Source: Bartonella kosoyi
Lineage (GTDB): Bacteria; Pseudomonadota; Alphaproteobacteria; Rhizobiales; Rhizobiaceae
NCBI RefSeq assembly: GCF_003606325.2
Contig: NZ_CP031843.2
Location: 1,240,001-1,304,000 of the forward strand
Direction: 5' to 3'
DNA: 64,000 nt
Shown: piece by piece, positions 43,000 to 52,202 of the stretch
How the letters are laid out: each line of letters opens with the position of its first letter
Numbering within the stretch: the first letter of the stretch is position 1
Position numbers and translations under genes: made by a program
Notes under the pieces: model-generated
What the model was told of the DNA's origin: nothing
What the model saw: the letters and a program-made list of their open reading frames with translations, nothing else
The model's database searches: none

Positions 43000-44397
43000 T
43001 TATCCTGCCTGTGGTGTAGACCATTTTTTACTTGTGGTAAGCGTGGCAACGAGTTCGGGAAGGTCGGAGAAAGTTTTTTGTTGAAAATTAAGCGACTTCA
43101 TCATTTCGGTTGTTGTCGTAGGGTGAAATGCCCCTTGAAAGCCGAGTTTTTTTGCCTCATTGATGCGTTGTGCTGAATGTGCAACAGCGCGTGTCGCTCC
43201 TGAAAGACTAACTTCACCAAAATATACATAATCCGTTGGCAAAGGGATATTGGCAAGAGAAGAGACCAAAGCAGCAGCTACAGCTAAATCAGCAGCAGGC
43301 TCTGATATACGATATCCACCTGCCACGTTCAGATAGACATCATGCTGTCCAAAACGAATGCCACAATGGGCTTCTAAAACGGCGAGAATCATAGAAAGAC
43401 GATTTCCATCCCATCCGACAACCGCACGTCGTGGTGTTCCAAGAGAAGAAGGAGCAACAAGCGCTTGAATTTCTACCAATATCGGGCGTGTTCCTTCCAT
43501 ACCGGCGAAAACAGCAGCACCTGGTGCTTTTTCATTGCGTTCCCCTAGAAACAATTCGGATGGATTAATCACTTCGCGTAATCCTTTATCAGACATTTCA
43601 AAGACACCAATTTCATCTGTTGGTCCGAAGCGATTTTTTACAGTTCTAAGAATGCGATAATGATGCCCTCCTTCACCCTCAAAATAGAGAACGCCATCAA
43701 CCATATGTTCAACGACCCGAGGGCCAGCAATTTGTCCATCTTTTGTCACATGACCAACAAGAACAACAGCAGCGCCTGTTTTCTTGGCAAAGCGTATCAT
43801 AGCTTGAGCACCAATACGGACTTGTGTGACAGTGCCCGGTGCTGAATCTGCTATATCTGACCATAGGGTTTGAATCGAATCGATAATCACCATATCAAGG
43901 TTTTTATGCTCGCTTAAGGTTGCTAGAATATCTTCAACATTGGTTTCAGCAGCAAGTTTCACCTCTGTATTATGAGCGCCAAGCCTTTGCGCGCGCAGAC
44001 AAATTTGCGCAATAGCCTCTTCACCTGAGACATAGATAACATTATGCCCTTTGCGTGATAAAGCCGCAGCTGTTTGTGTGAGCAATGTTGACTTTCCGAT
44101 ACCGGGGTCACCCCCAACAAGGAGTGCTGATCCACGGACAAAGCCCCCACCAGTAACACGATCAAGTTCAGCAATACCAGAATGAATACGTGGAGCATCT
44201 TGGAGATTTCCGGAAAGAGATGTAAGGGCGACGATGCGTCCTTTACGCGTATTCTGCTTAGGACCACTTCCTATGCCACCATCTATATTTTCTTCAACAA
44301 GAGAATTCCATTCTCCACAGGCGCTACATTTCCCGGCCCAACGAGAATGGACGGTTCCACAATTTTGACAGATAAATTGAATACGGTTCCGTACCAT
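43000..44397 (-). CDS. radA: DNA repair protein RadA
   Basis: A 465-aa RecA-like ATPase for branch migration in recombination. N-terminal zinc finger CQNCGTVHSRWAGKCSACGE, Walker A GGDPGIGKSTLL, Walker B MVIIDSIQTL, the RadA-specific VKNRFGPTDEIGVFEM, and a C-terminal Lon-like domain with YLNVAGGYRISEPAADLAVA. Seven bases separate the stop of dnaB and this start, so they probably share a transcript. Confidence 0.96.
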   Translation of the reverse strand: MVRNRIQFICQNCGTVHSRWAGKCSACGEWNSLVEENIDGGIGSGPKQNTRKGRIVALTSLSGNLQDAPRIHSGIAELDRVTGGGFVRGSALLVGGDPGIGKSTLLTQTAAALSRKGHNVIYVSGEEAIAQICLRAQRLGAHNTEVKLAAETNVEDILATLSEHKNLDMVIIDSIQTLWSDIADSAPGTVTQVRIGAQAMIRFAKKTGAAVVLVGHVTKDGQIAGPRVVEHMVDGVLYFEGEGGHHYRILRTVKNRFGPTDEIGVFEMSDKGLREVINPSELFLGERNEKAPGAAVFAGMEGTRPILVEIQALVAPSSLGTPRRAVVGWDGNRLSMILAVLEAHCGIRFGQHDVYLNVAGGYRISEPAADLAVAAALVSSLANIPLPTDYVYFGEVSLSGATRAVAHSAQRINEAKKLGFQGAFHPTTTTEMMKSLNFQQKTFSDLPELVATLTTSKKWSTPQAG

Positions 44398-44403
44398 GGT
44401 GAT

Positions 44404-45894
44404 TTAACCGATTTGTTCTGGAAGATAATTGCTATCTGCCAGATCACTAAAGCGTGTGAAATCAGATTGAAAGGCAAGGGATATGATTCCTGTCGGACCA
44501 TGACGCTGTTTTGCAACAATGACATCAGCTTTCCCCATAATTTTATCCATTTCATCTTGCCATTTTTGATGTTCCAAAGTACCTAATTTGGGTTCTTCAT
44601 TTTTGAAATAATATTCTTCACGATAGACAAAAAGGACGATGTCGGCATCTTGCTCGATAGAACCAGATTCACGTAAGTCAGAGAGTTGTGGACGTTTATC
44701 CGTTCTATTTTCGACTTGACGTGAGAGTTGAGAGAGAGCGATAATAGGAACATTCAATTCTTTCGCTAATGCTTTTAACCCTGTGGTAATTTCTGTAATT
44801 TCTTGAACACGATTTTCAGATGAACGCTTTGAGCTACTTGTCATGAGTTGGATATAATCAATAAACAAGACATCCAAGCCATGTTGTCGCTTGAGGCGCC
44901 GAGCACGGGCAGCCAGTTGCGTAATTGATATTCCCCCAGTTTGATCAATATAAAGGGGGGCTTTTTGGAGCTGGTTCACTGCACGGATGATTTTTGAAAA
45001 TTGTTCATCTGAAATGTTCCCCCGTCGAATATCAGAAGAAGAGACTTCTGTTTGTTCAGAAATAATACGTGTTGCAAGCTGCTCTGAGGACATTTCAAGT
45101 GAGAAGAACCCAACAACGCCGCCCTCATTGTCTTGGATATTACCATTATGATTATAAGCATTGGCAATATTAAAGGCAATGTTGGTTGCTAGTGAAGTTT
45201 TACCCATACCGGGGCGTCCCGCAAGGATAATTAAGTCAGATGCTTGTAATCCCCCCATTTTTTCATCAAGTGTTTTAATATGGGTAGCTATCCCCGATAA
45301 TTGTGAAGAACGCTGTTTCGCAGCACTTGCCATATCCAGTGCTTTTTTTACAGCCTCGTTAAAATTTTCAAATCCGCCTCCATATTTCCCTTTTTCTGCT
45401 AGCTCAAATAACTGATTTTCAATAGTTTCAATTTGTTTGGAAGGCGAAAACTCTACAGGAGCATCAAAGGCTGTATTGACAACTTCAGTTCCAAGATTAA
45501 TCAAAGAACGACGGATAAAAAGATCATAAATAACGCGTCCATAATCTTCAGCGTTAATAATGGTGACTGCTTCTTTGGCTAAGCGAACAACATACTGGTA
45601 GACAGTAATATCTCCAATTTTCTCTTCCATTTGGATATAAGGCTTGATCGTAACCGGATCTACAAGTTTTCCTGTTTTAATAAGGTGAGATAAAACAGCA
45701 TAAATCTTTTGATGCAACGGTTCAAAAAAATGTTCTGGCTTTAGAAAATCCGAAACGCGGTCGAGAGAATCATTGTTGATAAAGATAGCACCAAGTAATG
45801 CCTGTTCAGCTTCAATATTATGTGGAAGTTGCCGAAAAGAAGGGGAAGCTTCTTTTTTCGAAGAGCTGATATTAACAACGCTAGTTTCTTCCAT
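44404..45894 (-). CDS. dnaB: Replicative DNA helicase DnaB
   Basis: The hexameric replication-fork helicase, 496 aa. N-terminal domain with PHNIEAEQALLGAIFINNDS, Walker A AGRPGMGKTSLATNIAFN, FFSLEMSSEQLATRIISEQT, Walker B VLFIDYIQLMT, and ALSQLSRQVENRTDKRPQLS with the arginine-finger region, LRESGSIEQDADIVLFVYRE. No intein is seen. Start ATG 45894 follows a GTGGGAAAAG stretch. Confidence 0.97.
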   Translation of the reverse strand: MEETSVVNISSSKKEASPSFRQLPHNIEAEQALLGAIFINNDSLDRVSDFLKPEHFFEPLHQKIYAVLSHLIKTGKLVDPVTIKPYIQMEEKIGDITVYQYVVRLAKEAVTIINAEDYGRVIYDLFIRRSLINLGTEVVNTAFDAPVEFSPSKQIETIENQLFELAEKGKYGGGFENFNEAVKKALDMASAAKQRSSQLSGIATHIKTLDEKMGGLQASDLIILAGRPGMGKTSLATNIAFNIANAYNHNGNIQDNEGGVVGFFSLEMSSEQLATRIISEQTEVSSSDIRRGNISDEQFSKIIRAVNQLQKAPLYIDQTGGISITQLAARARRLKRQHGLDVLFIDYIQLMTSSSKRSSENRVQEITEITTGLKALAKELNVPIIALSQLSRQVENRTDKRPQLSDLRESGSIEQDADIVLFVYREEYYFKNEEPKLGTLEHQKWQDEMDKIMGKADVIVAKQRHGPTGIISLAFQSDFTRFSDLADSNYLPEQIG

Positions 45895-46400
45895 AAACTT
45901 TTCCCACTAAAACTCCAAGTCTAGCGACTTTAGGCAATAAATTGAAAATCTTACATTAAAAGAATAGAGCTACAAAGCTTCATTTTAAGTTAAAATCATA
46001 TCATTTTTAAAAACTTTCTTCTCACTGCTCATTTATCATTCGCGTATTATTTATATAGCATCTATTTCGTGTGTTTTATTTTTATAATATATGATTTTAA
46101 GTGGTAGTTTCAGCACTCTAAATCGAAATACTTTGAAATTATGTGATTTTAAAATTCTAATACTGGTGTAAGTAGAATGACTTCTTTATAAGTGGAATCA
46201 TTGTAGATCACGCGACGATATCATTAACTTACCGCTCATGCAAAATTCACTCTTAAGGGTAGAGCTTTAAATTATTTTTGCTTTTATGCTGGAGAAGCAA
46301 AAGCATTTCTCCTTATTGCTGTTATTATTTTTGGTATGGGATGTTCTTATATGCCATATCTCCAATTTTTCATAAAAATTAGTTCTTTACATATAAAAAC
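45895..46400. other. Spacer upstream of dnaB
   Basis: About 500 bases that must hold the dnaB promoter. A 7-bp inverted pair (TGCTTTT at 46279-46285 and AAAAGCA at 46299-46305) is present without a clear T-run. A 64-codon frame at 46336-46530 on the plus strand runs over the rplI end and is not a gene. Confidence 0.35.
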
Positions 46401-46437
46401 CATAAAATACTCAGCTTTAAGGCATGAGTATTTTATG
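46401..46437 (-). terminator. Terminator after rplI (13-bp perfect inverted repeat)
   Basis: CATAAAATACTCA and TGAGTATTTTATG are exact complements around an 11-base loop. Read on the minus strand the hairpin is about 53 bases after the rplI stop and is followed by GGTTTTTATATG. The A/T-rich stem base also leaves AAAA upstream on the plus strand, so it could work in both directions. Confidence 0.8.
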
Positions 46438-46489
46438 ACCAATATTTTAAATAGAATCAAATATATAAAACAGAAAGCAAAAGAAGCAA

Positions 46490-47086
46490 TTAAGCTTCTT
46501 GATGAGCATTTTTTATATCGTTGTCATTAATTTTTTCTGCCAACAATTCTTCCTGATTTTCTTCTAATATTTCTTCTTGAATATCATATATTTTTTCAGC
46601 AGAAGTAAGCGTTTCACCTTCTGCTTGGCGTTGTGCTTCACTGGTAGAGCGTGCAACGTTAATAACCACAGAAATTTGAACTTCAGGATGGAGGCTAAGA
46701 GTAATCGTATGAAGACCGATCATTTTTATTGGATGATTAAGTTCAATTTGATTTCGCCCAATAGAGAATCCTTCATGTGTTATGATTTCAGCAATATCAC
46801 GCGTTGACACAGATCCATAAAGTTGTCCTGTTTCACCAGCAGAACGAACAGCAATAAATGATTGACCATCAAGTTTTTCAGCAATTTTTTGTGCTTCACT
46901 TTTGCGTTCAAGATTACGTGCTTCAAGTTGTGCGCGTTGGATCTCAAAATGTTTTTTATTTTCTTCATTTGCGCGTAAAGCTTTCCCTTGAGGCAAGAGA
47001 AAATTACGTGCATAACCATCTTTCACTGAGACAATATCACCCATCTGACCAAGACGAGGAATGCGCTCAAGTAGAATAATATCCAT
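46490..47086 (-). CDS. rplI: 50S ribosomal protein L9
   Basis: A 198-aa ribosomal protein with [40 protein letters not shown], and a C-terminal domain with [16 protein letters not shown]. It is longer than E. coli L9 because of an acidic C-terminal extension ([20 protein letters not shown]), usual in alphaproteobacteria. AAAGGAAAAACT precedes the ATG. DUF2232 lies 25 bases upstream. Confidence 0.97.
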   Translation of the reverse strand: MDIILLERIPRLGQMGDIVSVKDGYARNFLLPQGKALRANEENKKHFEIQRAQLEARNLERKSEAQKIAEKLDGQSFIAVRSAGETGQLYGSVSTRDIAEIITHEGFSIGRNQIELNHPIKMIGLHTITLSLHPEVQISVVINVARSTSEAQRQAEGETLTSAEKIYDIQEEILEENQEELLAEKINDNDIKNAHQEA

Positions 47087-47111
47087 AGTTTTTCCTTTCG
47101 AACAAATAAAT

Positions 47112-48092
47112 TTAGGGAAGTTTTTTGTGTGATTGAAAGTTGTATTGAATAGCAGCCCAAATGCCCATCAAAAGCATCATACAAGAAACAGGTAGGAAAA
47201 AAACGACAGTTAAAATAGCAATATAAACAAAGGAAAGTATAATAACCCGACCGCTAACCCCTTTTGTAATATTATGAAGATATGCTAGACCACTAATTGA
47301 TATGATAACAGTATAGGCAGAGCTAAAGACAAGTGTCCCCAAATGAAGAGAATCGTTCAATTCAGCCATTGAGGCGATGGAAACAAGGATGAAAATGACA
47401 ATTCCAGAAATTGGAAGGCGAAGAGTTTTGCTCCAGTCATCTCGAGGTCTTTTCAGCCACTTCATATATTGGGCTGTTATCATTGAAAAGTAAAGATTAC
47501 CAATGAGAAAAATCAAACTATAAAATACCAAAGCGATAGCTGCTAAAGTTGCAGCATGTGCCATTAAAAATTCACTAAAATTAAGCATATTAGCTTCTTG
47601 TAATGATGGCAATTGTTTTAAAGTTTGTGCGATGTTTTCAATGATTTTTTTTGCAATGAGAGGAGTATTTGAACTGGCTTTCACATAGAGTCCAATGAAG
47701 GTGACTATAAGAGCAATAAAGTTAGTTAAATGAAAAATAACGGATGATAATGGGTACCATATTAATGTGTTTTCTTGTTGCGCTGGTCGTGCTAATCCAA
47801 GAAGCCAAGAGGCATAAACAGCAGGAAGAAAAAATAACAGCATAAGCCCAAGAGCAATATAGATGTCCGTGGCAATGAAAAGAACAACAGTCGCACTTAT
47901 CAAAGCAACGAAGCTGGCAAATGTTCCTTGACCGAACGCAACAATAAAGATTGGCAATGAAAAAAAACAGCCAAGAAAAAAAGAAAAAAAGGGAGCGATA
48001 TTGGCAACACTGATGATTGCCATGCCTATCACAACAGCAAACAATCCCGCCAAAACACCAGTTAATATCTCATCAGTACGATTTTTTTTCAT
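47112..48092 (-). CDS. DUF2232 integral membrane protein
   Basis: A 326-aa polytopic membrane protein with eight or so hydrophobic segments. It fits DUF2232 (YybS-like) by its position between rpsR and rplI and by its hydropathy (for example [20 protein letters not shown]). In firmicutes and alphaproteobacteria this gene sits in the same S6-S18-L9 neighbourhood, but its function is unknown. A strong terminator lies between it and rpsR, so it likely has its own promoter with rplI. Confidence 0.82.
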   Translation of the reverse strand: MKKNRTDEILTGVLAGLFAVVIGMAIISVANIAPFFSFFLGCFFSLPIFIVAFGQGTFASFVALISATVVLFIATDIYIALGLMLLFFLPAVYASWLLGLARPAQQENTLIWYPLSSVIFHLTNFIALIVTFIGLYVKASSNTPLIAKKIIENIAQTLKQLPSLQEANMLNFSEFLMAHAATLAAIALVFYSLIFLIGNLYFSMITAQYMKWLKRPRDDWSKTLRLPISGIVIFILVSIASMAELNDSLHLGTLVFSSAYTVIISISGLAYLHNITKGVSGRVIILSFVYIAILTVVFFLPVSCMMLLMGIWAAIQYNFQSHKKLP

Positions 48093-48196
48093 TTGTCGCT
48101 GTCCTGCTTTTTGCAGTTAGAGGCATGTTGATACCTCAACTTTTACATTTAATAGCTTAGCATAGAATACAATAAGCTATTTTTCTAAACCCTATA

Positions 48197-48227
48197 AGAA
48201 AAGCAACTGGAGAATTTCTCCAGTTGC
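48197..48227 (-). terminator. Rho-independent terminator after rpsR
   Basis: GCAACTGGAGAA and TTCTCCAGTTGC are perfect complements (48203-48227) with a minimal loop. On the minus strand they are followed by TTTTCTTAT. The hairpin begins about 16 bases after the rpsR stop codon, separating rpsF-rpsR from the DUF2232-rplI pair. Confidence 0.9.
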
Positions 48228-48243
48228 AAAGTATCTTGATCGT

Positions 48244-48495
48244 TTACTTTATAACGTATGGAAGTAAGCCTAAAAAGCGAGCGCGTTTGATAGCATTAGC
48301 TAATTCACGCTGTTTTTTCTGACTAACAGCCGTAATTCGTGAAGGAACAATTTTTCCACGTTCAGAAATATAACGTTGTAACAATTTGATATCTTTATAA
48401 TCAATTTTAGGCGCATTAGCCCCTGAAAAAGGACATGTTTTACGACGACGATGAAAAGGGCGACGTGCAGAGTTTTGATTCGTATCAGTCATCAT
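48244..48495 (-). CDS. rpsR: 30S ribosomal protein S18
   Basis: An 83-aa small-subunit protein that pairs with S6 on the platform. Diagnostic block [20 protein letters not shown] followed by [20 protein letters not shown] and [16 protein letters not shown]. Its start overlaps the rpsF stop (ATGA), so it is translationally coupled. GAGGT, four bases ahead, lies within the rpsF end. Confidence 0.97.
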   Translation of the reverse strand: MMTDTNQNSARRPFHRRRKTCPFSGANAPKIDYKDIKLLQRYISERGKIVPSRITAVSQKKQRELANAIKRARFLGLLPYVIK

Positions 48496-48899
48496 TCTAC
48501 CTCTTCAATAGCATTTTCACGTTGACGACGTGGGGAGCGAGAGCGCTCCTCATCCTGACCAGCGTGCGCATTGCGATCAAGGTGCGAAAGCATCGCAGAT
48601 TTTTCTTTTTCGTGTTTTTCTACACGAATGGTCATATAGCGCAAAATATCTTCATTGATTCGCATCTGACGCTCCATTTCAGCAATTGCTGCAGCTGGTG
48701 CATCAATATTGACCAAGACATAATAAGCTTTACGGTTTTTACGAATACGATAAGCAAGAGGACGAAGTCCCCAATTTTCTATACGCCCAACTTTTCCACC
48801 GTGCGTTTCAATGACGCCTTTGTAAAGGCTCAAAAGTTCATCGACTTGCTGCGGTGCAACATCTTGTCGGGCAAGGAACATATGTTCATAAAGAGCCAT
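48492..48899 (-). CDS. rpsF: 30S ribosomal protein S6
   Basis: About 135 aa. [40 protein letters not shown] and [20 protein letters not shown] are the S6 core, followed by a long charged Arg/Glu-rich tail ([19 protein letters not shown]). ATG 48899 lies 7 bases after AAAGG; an in-frame start at 48917 would place the ribosome site inside the gene. It is first in the rpsF-rpsR transcript, preceded by a GC-rich structured leader. Confidence 0.97.
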   Translation of the reverse strand: MALYEHMFLARQDVAPQQVDELLSLYKGVIETHGGKVGRIENWGLRPLAYRIRKNRKAYYVLVNIDAPAAAIAEMERQMRINEDILRYMTIRVEKHEKEKSAMLSHLDRNAHAGQDEERSRSPRRQRENAIEEVE

Positions 48900-48917
48900 T
48901 GTTTTGCCTTTCTTCAA

Positions 48918-49095
48918 TTAAATTTTACCGGTTTTAGCGCAAAGCCTCTGCGACTTGCCTTTTTGGGAAATCCAAAGAAGAAAGGACGCGTTTATAATTT
49001 GAGACATCTCAGAGCGGAGACACGGGAGGCCGGAAACATTGTATTTCCTACTGATATTTTACAGCCCTCCGTTCAACCTCCAGCTAAATGCCGGC
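48918..49095 (-). ncRNA. Candidate structured leader RNA of rpsF-rpsR
   Basis: Upstream of rpsF, on the minus strand, is a stretch much richer in G and C than the surrounding spacers. Complementary pieces: two GGAGG runs (about 49076 and 49065) against CCTCC and TCTCC near 49012-49029; GGAAA/TTTCC around a short loop at about 49031-49048; GCCGG against CCGGC (49091-49095 and 49028-49032), which would compete with the previous pairing; TGAG/CTCA at about 49000-49011; and CGCA/TGCG near 48938-48952 next to an ACCGG. Ribosomal leaders that bind S6:S18 use a CCG-containing bulged hairpin, so an autoregulatory role is possible but not shown. Confidence 0.4.
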
Positions 49096-49233
49096 AAAGA
49101 ACATTTCATATCTACAGGTTATCTTTTAAAATAGCAAGTTTATACACATAAAAAAATAGATTTATTAAATCCTGATATATTTCCCTCTTCTATAAAGAGG
49201 TAATACTGTAACATACAGGTAAAGGAGAAAAAA

Positions 49234-49821
49234 ATGGACTTTTTAAACCAGATTGATGTTACGCTCTTTAAGATATTTGTCGGCAATCATCAGTCTTGGT
49301 CAATTTTAGTTTTATTTAGTATTTTTTGCGCAAAGTTTTTAATTTACATGATTCCTCTTCACCTTTGTATATTGTGGTTTTGTGGTGGGGAAAGGGAACG
49401 ATGTGTCGTGTTAAGCATTTGCATGAGCATTAGCATAGCCCTTTTGATAGGTTATCTTATTTCTCTCATTTATTTTCATCCACGCCCATTCGTTGTAGGA
49501 TTGACGACACCGCTGATTAAACATCGAGCAACAGCTTCTTTCCCTAGTAATCATGCCTTGACCATTGCAGCTTATACAGCAAGCTTTTATTTTTACCGAT
49601 ATAAAGGTACTTTTAAATTTGCTATGGTGTTTTTATGCTTGATCTGTTGGGCACGCATCTTTGTAGGGGTACATTATCCCTTTGATATTTTAGCAGGTAC
49701 CATTTTAGGAAGTCTCATAAGTTTGGGAATTATTCAGTTTATAGCTCCATATTTTCCTAAGTTTTTATATCAAATTCCACCCTTAAGATATAATTTGAAG
49801 AGAGATACTCGTTCTAAATAA
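49234..49821 (+). CDS. PAP2-family undecaprenyl-diphosphate phosphatase (BcrC/YbjG-like)
   Basis: A 195-aa membrane phosphatase. The PAP2 motifs are in order: YFHPRPFV (KxxxxxxRP type), SFPSNHALTIAAY (PSxH) and RIFVGVHYPFDILAG (SRxxxxxHxxxD type). Six hydrophobic segments. The PSNH variant and the length match the BcrC/YbjG group that recycles undecaprenyl carrier for peptidoglycan, but lipid A or phosphatidylglycerol-phosphate activity is possible. AAAGGAGA precedes the ATG. Divergent from rpsF. Confidence 0.88.
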   Translation: MDFLNQIDVTLFKIFVGNHQSWSILVLFSIFCAKFLIYMIPLHLCILWFCGGERERCVVLSICMSISIALLIGYLISLIYFHPRPFVVGLTTPLIKHRATASFPSNHALTIAAYTASFYFYRYKGTFKFAMVFLCLICWARIFVGVHYPFDILAGTILGSLISLGIIQFIAPYFPKFLYQIPPLRYNLKRDTRSK

Positions 49822-49899
49822 AGCACTTTATCTTGACTTTTTGCGGATGAATAAGGTCAAAAGAAAATAAGTTAATGGCACAATTTTAGGAGTCGATGA

Positions 49900-50844
49900 A
49901 TGGGTGCAGCTTTTATTTTTCCAGGGCAAGGGAGTCAACTCGTTGGGATGGGGAAGGCGCTTGCAGAGCAATTTTGTGCGGCGCGAATGGTTTTTGAGGA
50001 AGTTGATGATGCTTTGAGTGAGAAATTATCAGAGATCATTTTTGAAGGACCAGCAGATGTCTTAACGTTAACAGCCAATGCACAACCAGCATTAATGGCT
50101 GTATCCATGGCTGTCATTCGTGTGATGGAACAATTAGGGCTTCGTATAGAAGCAAAGGTAAAGTTTGTTGCCGGTCATTCTTTAGGCGAATATTCAGCTC
50201 TTTGTGCTGCTGGTACATTCAGTCTTACAGATACGGCAAGGCTTTTGCGCATTCGTGGCAATGCCATGCAGGCTGCTGTTCCAGTTGGTGAAGGCGCTAT
50301 GGCAGCACTTATCGGTTTGGAAGAGCACGTGGTAGAAGAAATTTGCAAAACTGTTTCTGGAGAAGGACTATGCCAGATTGCCAATGATAATGGTGGTGGG
50401 CAAATTGTTATTTCAGGTGCAGCAAAAGCCGTTGAGATAGCGGTAGAGATTGCATCAACAAAAGGTGCAAAACGTGCACTTCTTCTTCCAGTTTCTGCAC
50501 CTTTTCATTCGTCTTTAATGCAGCCTGCTGCGGATGCCATGAAGAAAGCGCTTTTGACTGTTAACAAAGCAGCCCCTATTATTCCTTTGATTGCTAATGT
50601 TTCTGTTGCACCAGAAAGTGATCCTGAACGTATTGCTACTCTTCTTGTTCAACAAGTAACAGGCAGGGTACGGTGGCGTGAAACAATAGAATGGATGGGT
50701 TCTCATGGGGTTGATACGCTTTTTGAAGTTGGTTCTGGAAAAGTATTAACAGGTTTAACACGTCGTATTAACAAGGATATAAAGGGGGTAACAATTGGAA
50801 CAGTTGATGAAATAGAATCAGCGCTAGGAATACTTGGCGTTTAA
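49900..50844 (+). CDS. fabD: Malonyl-CoA:ACP transacylase FabD
   Basis: Loads malonate on acyl carrier protein for fatty-acid elongation. 314 aa. IFPGQGSQLVGMGKAL, active-site Ser in VAGHSLGEYSALCAAG, and VSAPFHSSLMQPAAD with the catalytic His. AGGAG sits 7 bases before the ATG. It leads the cluster fabD-fabG-acpP-fabF. Confidence 0.97.
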   Translation: MGAAFIFPGQGSQLVGMGKALAEQFCAARMVFEEVDDALSEKLSEIIFEGPADVLTLTANAQPALMAVSMAVIRVMEQLGLRIEAKVKFVAGHSLGEYSALCAAGTFSLTDTARLLRIRGNAMQAAVPVGEGAMAALIGLEEHVVEEICKTVSGEGLCQIANDNGGGQIVISGAAKAVEIAVEIASTKGAKRALLLPVSAPFHSSLMQPAADAMKKALLTVNKAAPIIPLIANVSVAPESDPERIATLLVQQVTGRVRWRETIEWMGSHGVDTLFEVGSGKVLTGLTRRINKDIKGVTIGTVDEIESALGILGV

Positions 50845-50865
50845 TCTATGAAGGAGTTTAAAAAC

Positions 50866-51603
50866 ATGTTTAGATTAACAGGACGTAAAGCTCTTGTAAC
50901 GGGGGCATCAGGAGGAATTGGTGAGGCAATAGCACGTTGTTTCCATGCAAGGGGAGCCATTGTTGGACTTCATGGAACACGTGAAGACAAGCTTAAAGAA
51001 TTGGCAGCAGAATTAGGACAGAATGTTTTTGTGTTTCCCACTAATCTTTCTGAACGTCAATCGATTAAACAATTGGCTGAAGTTTCAGAAAAAGAAATGG
51101 ATGGCGTTGATATTTTGGTTAACAATGCGGGAATCACTCGGGATGGTCTTTTTTTGCGTATGCAAGATAAAGACTGGGATGATGTCTTAGAAGTTAACCT
51201 AACAGCTGCTTCTCTTTTGACGCGTGAATTAGTGCATTTTATGATGCGCCGTCGTTATGGAAGGGTTATTAATATTACATCTGTTGTTGGTGTTGTGGGC
51301 AATCCTGGACAAACGAATTATTGTGCTGCAAAAGCAGGCTTGATAGGTTTTTCTAAAGCATTGGCACAAGAAATTGCTTCACGAAACATTACCGTCAATT
51401 GTATTGCTCCAGGATTTATTAAATCTGCCATGACAGATAAGCTTAATGAAAAGCAAAAAGAAGCCATTATGGCTGCAATTCCAATGAAGCGTATGGGGAG
51501 CGGGCAAGAAATAGCCACAGCTGCTGTTTATCTAGCGAGCGATGAAGCAGCCTATATGACAGGTCAAACACTGCATATTAATGGTGGAATGGCAATGATT
51601 TAA
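50866..51603 (+). CDS. fabG: 3-oxoacyl-ACP reductase FabG
   Basis: NADPH-dependent reduction of 3-ketoacyl-ACP. 245 aa from ATG 50866, which is 9 bases after AAGGAG; the in-frame ATG at 50848 would put that site inside the gene. TGASGGIGEAIARCFHARG binds NADPH, VNNAGITRDGLFLRM, ITSVVG with Ser, NYCAAKAGLIGFSKALA with Tyr and Lys, then VNCIAPGFIKSAM. Cytoplasmic tetramer. Confidence 0.97.
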   Translation: MFRLTGRKALVTGASGGIGEAIARCFHARGAIVGLHGTREDKLKELAAELGQNVFVFPTNLSERQSIKQLAEVSEKEMDGVDILVNNAGITRDGLFLRMQDKDWDDVLEVNLTAASLLTRELVHFMMRRRYGRVINITSVVGVVGNPGQTNYCAAKAGLIGFSKALAQEIASRNITVNCIAPGFIKSAMTDKLNEKQKEAIMAAIPMKRMGSGQEIATAAVYLASDEAAYMTGQTLHINGGMAMI

Positions 51604-51864
51604 GTATTTTCTTGTATTCCACATTGATTTATAAGCTGTATTATTTTAGATAGTAACGATTGAAATGGAAAGATGCGCTATTTCTTTAACATGGTCGTTG
51701 ATCAATTGATGTCGGAATGTTAGATTGGTTCATTTTTTAGGGGATATCCACAGGATGTTTTAAATCATTGCTAAAATCTTTTAAAGGAATGCATCTATTG
51801 CTTGATTAGATGGGCCGATATAGTTAACCAAATTATAGGAAAATATAAATTCGAGGATTTCAAC

Positions 51865-52101
51865 ATGAGTGATACAGTAGAGCGCGTTAAGAAAATTATT
51901 GTGGAACATCTTGGGGTTAATGCTGATAAAGTCGTGGAAAATGCGAGTTTTATCGATGATCTAGGGGCTGATAGCCTTGATACGGTTGAGCTCGTTATGG
52001 CTTTTGAAGAAGAATTTGGTGTAGAGATTCCAGATGAAGCTGCTGAAACGATTTTCACAGTTGGTGATGCAGTCAAATTCATTGATAAAGCTTCTGCATG
52101 A
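51865..52101 (+). CDS. acpP: Acyl carrier protein AcpP
   Basis: A 78-aa acidic carrier. The 4'-phosphopantetheine Ser is in [20 protein letters not shown]. The reading frame is open 21 codons upstream, but ATG 51865 ([17 protein letters not shown]) matches the family start and follows GAGGA by 8 bases. AcpS, at about 23.5 kb, would modify it. Highly conserved. Confidence 0.98.
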   Translation: MSDTVERVKKIIVEHLGVNADKVVENASFIDDLGADSLDTVELVMAFEEEFGVEIPDEAAETIFTVGDAVKFIDKASA

Positions 52102-52110
52102 TGATTAAAG

Positions 52111-52135
52111 GGCAAAGGCATTTATTGCTTTTGCC
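52111..52135 (+). terminator. Hairpin after acpP (possible attenuator)
   Basis: GGCAAAGGCA and TGCTTTTGCC pair with one G-T wobble around a 5-base loop, starting 9 bases after the acpP stop. The following T-run is poor, so it may stabilise the abundant acpP message or give partial termination before fabF. Confidence 0.45.
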
Positions 52136-52202
52136 TGTGTTCTTCGGGGCTCTTTTGAAAAGAGAGCTTTGAGAGTTGAAGTTTAGTTCAGGGTTAGAAG
52201 TT

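Noticed and set aside
48435..49151. A 238-codon open frame on the plus strand across rpsR-rpsF
   Set aside because: It lies opposite two certain ribosomal genes and their leader, has no ribosome site and resembles no family.
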